Shown: piece after piece, positions 24,668-32,103 of the stretch
How positions within the stretch are numbered: the stretch's first letter is position 1
Layout: each line of letters opens with the position of its first letter
Assembly (NCBI GenBank): GCA_003278955.1
Contig: QCCB01000016.1
Span: 1 to 32,103, forward strand
DNA from: Prochlorococcus sp. AG-347-K10
GTDB lineage: Bacteria; Cyanobacteriota; Cyanobacteriia; PCC-6307; Cyanobiaceae
Length of the DNA stretch: 32,103 bases
Direction: 5' to 3'
Notes under the pieces: model-generated
Database searches by the model: none
Told to the model about the DNA's origin: nothing
The model's input: only the letters and a program-made list of their open reading frames with translations
Translations under genes and position numbers: made by a program

Positions 24668-26137
24668 TTGAGAGATTTACTTAAAAACCCTATATGGAAA
24701 AATTTAGAGTTGGGATATTCTATTCCTGAAAGTATTCATGCTGTTTCTGTAGCATTACCAACTTGGAATGATGTAATAAATTACGAGGAAAAAAATCAAG
24801 AATGCATGAATTTATTGAAGTCCATTTACCCAAGATTCGGGCTAAACCCCATAGTGAAAAGATTATGCGAAAAAGTAAAAAAGGAAAATTACTACAACAA
24901 TAAAAGTATCTGGCCATATCCGAATGAAAGCATAGCTTTTAAAGCTAAAAAATATATTGATAGAAAAACTTCTGAACAATTCTCATTAATAGAAAAAAGA
25001 GATAATTTAGCTCTCTTAATAACTGAAAAAGAAGGAAGTATTTATGCAAAATCTTTTTGGCAACATACTGGTCTTGGCTTATCTTCAAGGGCTGCTGCTA
25101 TAGAACTAGGTCTTGAAGATTGCCCTCCAAAATCTTACGTAAATGAATGTTCTCAAAGAATAAAAAATAGAATTTCTAAATCTACAAAAATTAACTCTAA
25201 TGATATTCACTTAACTTCATCTGGAATGTCTGCATTGCATACATCATTAGAAATCATATATAAATTATTTCCAGCTAAACCAACACTACAAATTGGTTTT
25301 CCATATGTAGATGTACTTAAATTACCAATGAATATATTTCATGGAGCCAAGTTAATAACAGAAGAAAATTGCGAGGATATTGAATTAGAAATCAAAAGCA
25401 TAAATCCATCAGCATTAATTATTGAACTTCCAAGTAATCCAATGCTCAAATGTGTAAACATTAAAAAAATTTCAAAAATCGCAAAAAAGTTAAATATTCC
25501 ATTAATTGTTGATGATACAATTGGTTCAAATTTAAATATAAACTCCTTAGAACATGCAGATATAGTTTTTACTTCACTTACAAAAATTTTTTCAGGTAGT
25601 GGTGATATTCTTGCCGGATCATTAATACTAAATCCAAAAAGCAAATGGATTTATCAATTTAGAAGTGCATTAAACGAGATTGATCTTCCAGCACTTTCCG
25701 ATGGAGATACAGTTTATCTAGAGAAAGTTAGTAGGGATGTAAATCAAAGAGTTTTTGAACAAAATAAGGCATGTTTAGAATTAAAAAAAAGATTAGAGAC
25801 TCATAGTGAGATTAAGAATATTTTCCATCCTGAAAATTGTCCAAATTTTAATTCTTTACTGACTTCTGGTGGAGGATACGGCTGCTTATTATCGTTTGAA
25901 TTAAATGGAGGATTGAACAAAGTTCAAAAATTTTATGATTCTCTACGAGTATCTAAAGGACCTAGTTTAGGTACAAAATTTACTCTAGTTTGTCCTTATG
26001 TTTTACTAGCTCATTATGATGAGTTGGATTGGGCTGAAAGTTTTGGTATACCTTCGCACCTTATTAGAGTATCAGTTGGATTAGAAGGCCAAGACCAATT
26101 ATGGAAAACCTTTTCTGAAGCACTGAATAATTTCTAA
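24668..26137 (+). CDS. long-form Cys/Met PLP enzyme, fungal Str2/Met-7-like cystathionine gamma-synthase
   Basis: A 489-residue protein starting from a TTG three bases after the previous stop. Residues about 23-75 (HAVSVALPTWNDVINYEE, then YPRFGLNPIVKRLCEKV) form an N-terminal region that I recognise from fungal cystathionine gamma-synthases (Str2/Met-7). The C-terminal PLP domain has SSGMSALHTSLE, VDDTIGSN (PLP aspartate), and K306 in TSLTKIFSGSGDILAG. It is longer than bacterial MetB by about 100 residues. It is probably a trans-sulfuration enzyme that joins cysteine to an activated homoserine; the substrate is inferred only from the family. It lies between its paralogue and cysK. Confidence 0.85.
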   Translation: MRDLLKNPIWKNLELGYSIPESIHAVSVALPTWNDVINYEEKNQECMNLLKSIYPRFGLNPIVKRLCEKVKKENYYNNKSIWPYPNESIAFKAKKYIDRKTSEQFSLIEKRDNLALLITEKEGSIYAKSFWQHTGLGLSSRAAAIELGLEDCPPKSYVNECSQRIKNRISKSTKINSNDIHLTSSGMSALHTSLEIIYKLFPAKPTLQIGFPYVDVLKLPMNIFHGAKLITEENCEDIELEIKSINPSALIIELPSNPMLKCVNIKKISKIAKKLNIPLIVDDTIGSNLNINSLEHADIVFTSLTKIFSGSGDILAGSLILNPKSKWIYQFRSALNEIDLPALSDGDTVYLEKVSRDVNQRVFEQNKACLELKKRLETHSEIKNIFHPENCPNFNSLLTSGGGYGCLLSFELNGGLNKVQKFYDSLRVSKGPSLGTKFTLVCPYVLLAHYDELDWAESFGIPSHLIRVSVGLEGQDQLWKTFSEALNNF

Positions 26138-26221
26138 ATTCCTAGTATTTACCGTATAGAAACTTATATACTCTTTTTCTGAATAATAGTTAGTATTAAT
26201 ATATATTTTCACAATATATAA

Positions 26222-27208
26222 ATGGCAAAAATTTATGAGGACAACAGTTTTGCTATTGGAAACACTCCATTAGTAAAATTAAAATCAGTTACTAAAAACG
26301 CGAAAGCTACAGTACTTGCAAAAATTGAAGGTAGAAACCCAGCTTATAGTGTCAAATGTAGGATTGGCGCGAACATGATCTGGGATGCAGAGAAAAGTGG
26401 GAAGCTTACAAAAGACAAAACTATTGTTGAGCCAACTTCTGGAAATACAGGAATTGCTTTAGCTTTTACTGCTTCAGCAAGAGGTTATAAACTTATTCTT
26501 ACAATGCCAGAATCTATGTCAATTGAAAGAAGAAGGGTTATGGCAGTTTTGGGAGCTGAAATTGTTTTAACAGAGGCATCTAAAGGTATGCCTGGAGCAA
26601 TAGCTAAAGCTAAAGAAATTGCAGAAAGTAATCCTTCTCAATATTTCATGCCAGGTCAATTTGATAATCCAGCAAACCCTGAAATTCATTTCAAAACTAC
26701 AGGACCAGAAATCTGGGATGATTGCGATGGTGAAATTGATGTTTTAGTTGCAGGCGTTGGAACTGGTGGCACAATTACAGGGGTTTCAAGATACATTAAG
26801 CAAGAGAAGGGCAAGAATATCACTTCTGTAGCTGTTGAGCCATCACATAGTCCTGTTATTACACAGACAATGAATGGAGAAGAGGTTAAATCCGGACCAC
26901 ATAAAATCCAAGGGATTGGAGCAGGATTTATTCCTAAGAACCTTGACTTATCAATTGTTGACAAGGTTGAACAAGTAACAAATGACGAATCAATAGAGAT
27001 GGCTCTTAGATTAGCCAAAGAGGAAGGTCTATTAGTAGGAATATCTTGTGGAGCCGCTGCTGCAGCTGCGGTTAGATTAGCTGAACAAGATGAATATGCT
27101 GGAAAGACAATTGTAGTTGTTCTACCTGATTTAGCAGAGAGGTATTTATCATCAATTATGTTTACTGAAGTTCCAAGCGGAATCATTCAAGAACCAGTCA
27201 AAGCCTAA
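26222..27208 (+). CDS. cysK: cysteine synthase (O-acetylserine sulfhydrylase)
   Basis: Makes cysteine from O-acetylserine and sulfide using PLP. The 328-residue protein has the PLP lysine K45 in [11 protein letters not shown], the substrate loop [12 protein letters not shown] (68-79), [16 protein letters not shown] (phosphate-binding glycines), and [14 protein letters not shown] with the Ser contacting the pyridine nitrogen. The length is standard. It supplies cysteine to the two upstream Cys/Met enzymes. It starts with ATG after an 84-base AT-rich spacer that may hold its own promoter. Its stop overlaps the convergent queA stop by 4 bases. Confidence 0.96.
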   Translation: MAKIYEDNSFAIGNTPLVKLKSVTKNAKATVLAKIEGRNPAYSVKCRIGANMIWDAEKSGKLTKDKTIVEPTSGNTGIALAFTASARGYKLILTMPESMSIERRRVMAVLGAEIVLTEASKGMPGAIAKAKEIAESNPSQYFMPGQFDNPANPEIHFKTTGPEIWDDCDGEIDVLVAGVGTGGTITGVSRYIKQEKGKNITSVAVEPSHSPVITQTMNGEEVKSGPHKIQGIGAGFIPKNLDLSIVDKVEQVTNDESIEMALRLAKEEGLLVGISCGAAAAAAVRLAEQDEYAGKTIVVVLPDLAERYLSSIMFTEVPSGIIQEPVKA

Positions 27209-28335
27209 ATCAATTTTTTCTCCAGTAGTGAATCTGGTGAAATATACATCGCATCGCCATAAGAGAAGAATCTAAATTTTTCTTTTATGGCTTTTTTATA
27301 CAGATCTAATAATCTTTCTCTACCAATCATTGCACTTACTAAAAGTAATAATGAACTTTTAGGGAGATGAAAATTAGTTAATAATCCATCAACTACCTTA
27401 AATTTATAACCTGGCTTAATTACTAAATCTACGTATTTAGCTATGGGAATAAAGTCATTAATTTCGTGAGAATAACAACTTTCAAGAGCTCTTACGCTAG
27501 TTGTACCAATAGCAATTATTTTTCTATCTGTTTTCTTTATTCTTTTTATTTCCTCCACTACTTCCTTATTAACACTTACCCATTCTTTGTGAAGTTTTAA
27601 GTTACTTAAATCTTCTTGATCAATTGGTTTGAATGTTCCATAACCTACGTGCAAAGTTATCGGTAAGATTATTACGCCTTTTTTTTTTAGATTAGAAATA
27701 AGACTTTTACTTAAGTGTAAACCAGCTGTTGGTGCAGCAACTGCCCCCGGATTTGTTGCATACTCAGTTTGATAACTTTTCTCATGAAAAGATTCTTCTT
27801 CGGAATTTTTTATATAAGGAGGAAGAGGGATTTCCCCGTATTTATCAAGAAGTTCATTCATTGAATTGAGATCAGTTATATTTTCGGGAAATTTAATAAA
27901 TCTCCCTCCAGTTTCTTCATCAACTTCATCAACAATCAAATTAATATCTTGTGCTAATGGAGATTTTAATTTTAATTTTCTATTTATTTTTAACTTTTTT
28001 GCTGGCTTTGCCAAACATAACCAAACACATTCATGGGATCTTTCTAAAACTAATAATTCTACTAATGTCTTATTTTCTAATTCAACCTTTAACCTAGCTT
28101 TCATAACTTTAGTATTATTTACAATTACAAGATCACCTTCTCTAAATTCATCTAAAAGATTCTTGGTAAATTTATTAATTAAACAGTCTTCTTCTAAAAA
28201 ACTATTTCTAACTATCATCAATCTTGATTCATGCCTAATTGCAGAAGGTTTACTAGCAATTAATGAAGGATCAAGTAGATAATCATAAGCTTCAAGCTTA
28301 TAATCTCTTTCTTCATTATTAATTTGAGAAATCAA
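27205..28335 (-). CDS. queA: S-adenosylmethionine:tRNA ribosyltransferase-isomerase
   Basis: QueA transfers and isomerises the ribosyl part of SAM onto preQ1-tRNA to make epoxyqueuosine at wobble position 34. The 376-residue protein shows [61 protein letters not shown], and [11 protein letters not shown], all QueA blocks. A modest increase over E. coli QueA reflects N-terminal residues. It follows pdhC by 6 bases on the minus strand. Confidence 0.96.
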   Translation of the reverse strand: MISQINNEERDYKLEAYDYLLDPSLIASKPSAIRHESRLMIVRNSFLEEDCLINKFTKNLLDEFREGDLVIVNNTKVMKARLKVELENKTLVELLVLERSHECVWLCLAKPAKKLKINRKLKLKSPLAQDINLIVDEVDEETGGRFIKFPENITDLNSMNELLDKYGEIPLPPYIKNSEEESFHEKSYQTEYATNPGAVAAPTAGLHLSKSLISNLKKKGVIILPITLHVGYGTFKPIDQEDLSNLKLHKEWVSVNKEVVEEIKRIKKTDRKIIAIGTTSVRALESCYSHEINDFIPIAKYVDLVIKPGYKFKVVDGLLTNFHLPKSSLLLLVSAMIGRERLLDLYKKAIKEKFRFFSYGDAMYISPDSLLEKKLI

Positions 28336-28341
28336 TTAAAT

Positions 28342-29709
28342 TTAGGAGACAAGAGTCTCTGGCTCATCTTCAATCAGGGAAGCCAAGTCTTTTAAGAATG
28401 AAGCTCCATCAGCTCCATAGATCACTCTATGATCAGCTGTTAGATTTACTTGCATTATTTTTTTAACAGATATTGAACCATCACTATTAGCAACAACGGT
28501 TGGTTTCGATGATGCTATGGCTAAAATAGCACCGGTACCTGGAGGAAGAATTGCGTCAAATCTATCAACTCCAAACATCCCAAGGTTAGATAAAGTGAAG
28601 GTTCCCGTTGAGTATTCATCAGGTTCTAATTGTTTTGATCTTGATCTTTTTACGAGATCTTTCCATTCCCTAGACAATTCAAATAAATCAGTATTGCATG
28701 GTTCTTTTAAAACTGGAGTTATTAGTCCACCATCTTCCATCGCAACAGCAACAGCAATATTTATATTTTCTGGATAAGAAATGCCATTCTCTGAAAAACT
28801 TGAGTTAACTTGCGGATGTTTCTTTAGTGTCTTTGCAACTGCCTTTACTAGTAAAGCAGTCATAGTAACTCCGTTCTGTTTTACTTTTTTGTAGAAATTA
28901 TCTAATTTATCTGTGTTAATGGAATAACCCACCCTAAAACATGGCACATCTAAACTAGATTCCATATTTTTATTTACCGCTTTTTGAAGAGTATTAAATT
29001 GAACTGTTTCTCCGGGATTACCAAAACTATTTCCTGAAGTTTCTGGTTTACTTTCAACTCCCAAATTTGCACCAGGGATACTCGTAGGAGAACCACCTTC
29101 ACCTATCCATGGTATAGAGACTGGTTGGCCATTAGCTTTTAAAATATCATCAGCTTGAATCCTTCCGTGAGGTCCGGATCCATGAACCTTTGCTAAATCA
29201 ACACCCATTTGAGAGGCAAGTTTTTTAGCTCTTGGAGATGCAATCACCCTCGAAGAAACATTACTTGTAGCAGCATTAATTTGATCACTATTAAAAGATG
29301 GTGCAGGCTTTTCACTCTTTAAGACGACTTCTTCAGCTTCTTTATTGATATTTTCAGTCTGAACTACTGGTTTTTCTTCAGTTTTATTGCTTACCAATTC
29401 AAGTTGATCCGGACTTGGAACTTCGGGTTGATTTCCTTTATTTTGTTCTTGAACAGAAGCTATCTCATCCTCATTTTCTACAATAAGACCGATAGTCTCT
29501 CCTACTGGTGCAGTGCTGCCAGCAGGCATTAAAACAGCCGCAAGATATCCATCCTGAAAAGATTCAACATCCATATCTGCCTTGTCAGATTCAACAACCA
29601 AGACAGATTCACCTCTTTCAACTTTATCTCCTGGATTTTTCAACCATTCCACAATCTTGCCCTCCGTCATAGTAGAACTCAAGGCAGGCATGAATATTTC
29701 GTGAGACAT
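28342..29709 (-). CDS. pdhC: pyruvate dehydrogenase E2, dihydrolipoamide acetyltransferase
   Basis: The E2 core of pyruvate dehydrogenase, transferring acetyl from E1-bound intermediates to CoA. The 455-residue protein has one lipoyl domain (residues 1-75) with lipoyl lysine K43 in ESDKADMDVES, a proline/serine/glutamate-rich linker (about 85-155), a peripheral-subunit-binding domain (ASPRAKKLASQMGVDLAKV, then GSGPHGRIQADD), a second flexible linker, and the catalytic domain ending in LTADHRVIYGADGASFLKDL with the DHRxxxG active-site motif. The start is ATG at 29709. The 218-base upstream spacer holds a minus-strand TATAAT (29799-29804) that could be its -10. Confidence 0.95.
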   Translation of the reverse strand: MSHEIFMPALSSTMTEGKIVEWLKNPGDKVERGESVLVVESDKADMDVESFQDGYLAAVLMPAGSTAPVGETIGLIVENEDEIASVQEQNKGNQPEVPSPDQLELVSNKTEEKPVVQTENINKEAEEVVLKSEKPAPSFNSDQINAATSNVSSRVIASPRAKKLASQMGVDLAKVHGSGPHGRIQADDILKANGQPVSIPWIGEGGSPTSIPGANLGVESKPETSGNSFGNPGETVQFNTLQKAVNKNMESSLDVPCFRVGYSINTDKLDNFYKKVKQNGVTMTALLVKAVAKTLKKHPQVNSSFSENGISYPENINIAVAVAMEDGGLITPVLKEPCNTDLFELSREWKDLVKRSRSKQLEPDEYSTGTFTLSNLGMFGVDRFDAILPPGTGAILAIASSKPTVVANSDGSISVKKIMQVNLTADHRVIYGADGASFLKDLASLIEDEPETLVS

Positions 29710-29927
29710 AAGAAAATTGTTATTGCATAAGTTTCAAGGGATTTCTACCAAACTTCCTAAAGTTTTTATGGTTAAGAACCCTTTAAACTCTTGTTTTAAT
29801 TATACGAAATCATGTTCACAGTGGGAACTCTTAAAACTTAAGAAAGTAATAATTTAGATCGATTAGAATTTAAAACTTTTCGAAATTAAGATTTACGCAT
29901 ATTTATCAAAAATACTAAATCTTCTAT
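29710..29927. other. 218-base intergenic spacer between pdhC and the YlqD-like gene
   Basis: One of the longest gene-free stretches in the window. It contains a minus-strand TATAAT (complement 29799-29804), about 95 bases upstream of the pdhC start, and a weak inverted repeat CTTAA-AAC-TTAAG near 29833-29845. I see no tRNA, clear terminator, ORF or repeat. A long pdhC leader RNA is possible but shows no recognised riboswitch. Confidence 0.5.
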
Positions 29928-30371
29928 TTAATTATTATCTATAGATTGAATAACTCCATCCTTAACCGTAATCGATACTTGCATTTTTTCAATAAGATTG
30001 TCTCCCACAGTGACATCACAAAAACTATCCACTTGCCCTTGATCAACAATTTCGTCCATTTTTAATTCGCGAACTTGACTCTGTTGTTGAAGAAGATTTC
30101 TTTTTTGTTCTTCAATTTCATTTCGTTTTGCCGCGACTTGTTGTTGCACCTGACTAACCTGTTCTTGAACCCTTGGATCTAGGGGATTAACCGATTGGGA
30201 TCTAATATTATTTACTATTTGCTGCCCCTCTTGCTCCAGTTGCGATAATTGCTGATCAATGTTTGAAATTGCTTTACTTAATTCTTTTTCAGCATCTTCC
30301 TTCCAAGTTGGTGTAACTACAGCTTTAATAGCTATTGAGCGCTTTATAGATATTGAGTTTTTTGTTTCCAT
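29928..30371 (-). CDS. YlqD-like coiled-coil protein
   Basis: A 147-residue soluble protein. An N-terminal beta strand (SIKRSIAIKAVVTPTWKEDA) is followed by a long Q/E-rich coiled coil (about residues 25-103, for example SNIDQQLSQLEQEGQQIV and VQQQVAAKRNEIEEQKRNLL), then a beta-rich end FCDVTVGDNLIEKM and ITVKDGVIQSIDNN. The strand-coil-strand layout matches the YlqD family. The function is unknown. The start is ATG. It is 38 bases downstream of the aas gene on the minus strand. Confidence 0.82.
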   Translation of the reverse strand: METKNSISIKRSIAIKAVVTPTWKEDAEKELSKAISNIDQQLSQLEQEGQQIVNNIRSQSVNPLDPRVQEQVSQVQQQVAAKRNEIEEQKRNLLQQQSQVRELKMDEIVDQGQVDSFCDVTVGDNLIEKMQVSITVKDGVIQSIDNN

Positions 30372-30409
30372 AAAAAATTAAATTACCTTTTTAATATAGA
30401 TAGAACAAA

Positions 30410-32103
30410 TCAAATTTTCTTACTAAATTTGTTTTCATACATATTTTCTATTTGTAATGAATACTTTTTTTCTATATCTTTTCTTTTTTGTTTAAGAGTT
30501 TGTGTTAATAACCCATTTTCTAGAGTAAAGGCATTAACAAAATAACAATCTAATATTTGTTCTTCTGATCTTGCTCCTAATCGACTTTTAAGCAAATTAT
30601 TAATTTGTGATTTGAAAAATGTACCAATTTTCTTATTCAGGTTTAATTTTGAAAGGTCTTCTTCCAAAAACTTGCTTTTAACCAATTCGACATTAGGAAC
30701 TACAAGGGCTGTTAAACATTTCTTATCTTGTCCTACTAATTGAATCTGATTAATAAATTCAGAACTAAGAATTTCAGTCTCTAGCGGATTCGGTTCTATA
30801 TTTTCACCACTTGATAGCACTATTGTATCCTTGGCTCTTCCCGTTATAAAGAGAGAACCATTTGGTATTAGAAATCCTAAATCACCAGTATCAAACCAAC
30901 CATCCTTGGATAAAACATCATTTGTAGCTATTTCATTATTAAGATAACCTTTCATTACTTGCGGCCCCCTAACAAGAATTTTCCCGACTTCTCTGAACTT
31001 CAGAATCTTTTTTTTATCATCATTCACTATTTTGATTTCAGTAAATGAAAGAGGCTGCCCAGATGATCCTCTAACATTTAATTCTCTTCTCCTACAAGTT
31101 AATACTGGACTAGTTTCTGTGAGTCCATATCCTACCAAAACATCTACACCTAAAGATTCAAAAAAAAGATCTACATGTTCTGGCAACGCACCTCCACCAT
31201 TAATGGGAAATTTCAGTTTTTCTCCGCATAGTTGTCTAAGAATATTCGGCCATAAAAAAATAGTAGACAATTTATGTAAAGGATATCGGCTAATAACAGA
31301 ACCCAGTAAGGGGATTTTTGATTTAAAAGTTATTTGATTTATATCTATATTTCTTATCTTTCTAAGACTTCTTTTGAAAACCGAACTATTACTTATCAAA
31401 AACTTAATAAGTTTTTGCTTTTTGGAAGGCATTTTTTTCAAAGCCTGAAAAAAACCATCATGTATTGCTTCCCATAGTCTCGGGACAGTAGCCATGACAA
31501 CAGGTTTTATTTGTGTAATATCATCTTTAAGAAATTTTGGAATTGTATAGTATTGAGAACAACCGCATGAAAAAAAGAAGTATTCAGCACTTCTCTCATA
31601 AGAATGCCAAATAGGCAAAACACTTAATACAGAGGTCCCTGGTTCTGGATCAGCGATATAAGCTAAATTGATGATTTGATGTAAAAAATTTGCATGAGTC
31701 AAAGGCACACCTTTAGGTTTTCCGGTCGTCCCAGAAGTGTAAAGAATAGTCGCGACGTCATCAATTTCCGGACTAAATTTTTCAAGTTTATTATTTTGTG
31801 AATTTTCTTTTTCTACTGAACTTATGAATGTACTCCAACTTATTAAACTTTCAAATTGTTCATCTTCTAAATTGATTAGAAATTTCAGTCTTTTTTTTAA
31901 TTCTTCTTTGTTGTTTAACCTTAGCCAAATTTCCTTAGATTGGACTATAAGTCCTACTGAATTAGAGTGCTCAATAATATAGTCTAATTCTACTGAAGGA
32001 GAATTAATACCTCTCACTGCATTAATAGCTCCTAAACGCATTAAGCCTTGATCTACTGCTAGCCATCTTGGAGAATTTTCAGATATTACAGTAACTACAT
32101 CCC
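30410..32103 (-). CDS. aas: AMP-forming acyl-ACP/acyl-CoA synthetase, 5' end outside window
   Basis: Activates free fatty acids through acyl-AMP; in cyanobacteria the single enzyme of this type (Aas) recycles fatty acids onto acyl carrier protein. The frame is open through the right edge, where it reads VVTVISENSPRWLAVDQGL, so the N-terminal residues are missing. ATP/AMP motifs are intact: ILYTSGTTGKPKGVPLTHAN, GYGLTETSPV, and DGWFDTGDLGFL with the hinge following. The C-terminal subdomain ends at NKFSKKI. It is transcribed toward the YlqD-like gene. Acyl-ACP versus acyl-CoA preference is inferred from lineage only. Confidence 0.88.
   Translation of the reverse strand, partial: DVVTVISENSPRWLAVDQGLMRLGAINAVRGINSPSVELDYIIEHSNSVGLIVQSKEIWLRLNNKEELKKRLKFLINLEDEQFESLISWSTFISSVEKENSQNNKLEKFSPEIDDVATILYTSGTTGKPKGVPLTHANFLHQIINLAYIADPEPGTSVLSVLPIWHSYERSAEYFFFSCGCSQYYTIPKFLKDDITQIKPVVMATVPRLWEAIHDGFFQALKKMPSKKQKLIKFLISNSSVFKRSLRKIRNIDINQITFKSKIPLLGSVISRYPLHKLSTIFLWPNILRQLCGEKLKFPINGGGALPEHVDLFFESLGVDVLVGYGLTETSPVLTCRRRELNVRGSSGQPLSFTEIKIVNDDKKKILKFREVGKILVRGPQVMKGYLNNEIATNDVLSKDGWFDTGDLGFLIPNGSLFITGRAKDTIVLSSGENIEPNPLETEILSSEFINQIQLVGQDKKCLTALVVPNVELVKSKFLEEDLSKLNLNKKIGTFFKSQINNLLKSRLGARSEEQILDCYFVNAFTLENGLLTQTLKQKRKDIEKKYSLQIENMYENKFSKKI

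Noticed and set aside
26686..27186. Long minus-strand open frame (166 aa) within cysK
   Set aside because: It is a mirror of the cysK coding sequence, with Ala/Ser/Pro-rich composition typical of antisense frames; cysK is complete and conserved.
1..32103. CRISPR array, insertion sequence, prophage or toxin-antitoxin system
   Set aside because: No regularly spaced repeats, transposase, integrase, phage structural gene or recognisable toxin-antitoxin pair was seen when reading both strands.

Overview
The window looks like a chromosomal segment of a high-light-adapted Prochlorococcus or a very close relative. The DNA is strongly AT-rich, spacers are short, and many convergent or consecutive genes overlap or nearly touch. 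The gene content is that of a marine picocyanobacterium: chlorophyll synthase ChlG, NDH-1 subunit NdhB, cyanobacterial MenG/UbiE, malate:quinone oxidoreductase, an ArsM-type arsenite methylase, a DUF2862 protein, a DUF4278 peptide behind a glutamine-type riboswitch, and a cyanobacterial Aas-type acyl activator. No phage genes, insertion sequences, CRISPR array, rRNA or tRNA were recognised, and no gene-free stretch exceeds 300 bases.

Layout. 1-2.55 kb: the 5' part of a DUF721/DciA-like gene (minus), birA (plus), then an ABC ATPase and the C-terminal half of ndhB (both minus). The ndhB frame breaks off near 2550, the most suspicious spot in the window: a rearrangement scar, a partial duplication or an assembly join. 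2.6-8.95 kb: a tiny CxxC/CxxC ORF, menG/ubiE, hisF, then a divergent DUF2862-chlG-penicillin-binding-protein run, facing rsmB and two small upstream genes. 9.06-11.31 kb: a compact minus-strand unit of DCC thiol oxidoreductase, TIGR03643, DUF2256 and an FeS-BCP-type photolyase that has lost most of its Fe-S cysteines. 11.4-17.35 kb: a small acidic hypothetical gene, trmH, mqo-lepA-dppC (minus), a NifU-domain scaffold and a small membrane protein. 17.46-19.86 kb: promoter, downstream-peptide (glutamine) riboswitch, DUF4278 gene and terminator, then arsM and a class V PLP enzyme resembling cystine C-S lyase. 19.85-22.72 kb: yidD, a glutaredoxin-like gene, murE and an SDR gene (minus). 22.8-27.2 kb: rpsD with a terminator, then two cystathionine gamma-synthase-like genes and cysK. 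27.2-32.1 kb: queA, pdhC, a YlqD-like gene and the start-truncated aas (all minus).

Functional themes are sulfur amino-acid metabolism (two Cys/Met enzymes, CysK, the C-S-lyase-like enzyme, NifU scaffold), photosynthesis and quinone metabolism (ChlG, MenG/UbiE, NdhB, Mqo), translation and RNA modification (LepA, RsmB, TrmH, QueA, S4), and envelope building (MurE, PBP, YidD). The most attractive leads are the photolyase-associated four-gene unit, the glutamine-type riboswitch with its short-peptide gene, and the broken ndhB junction.
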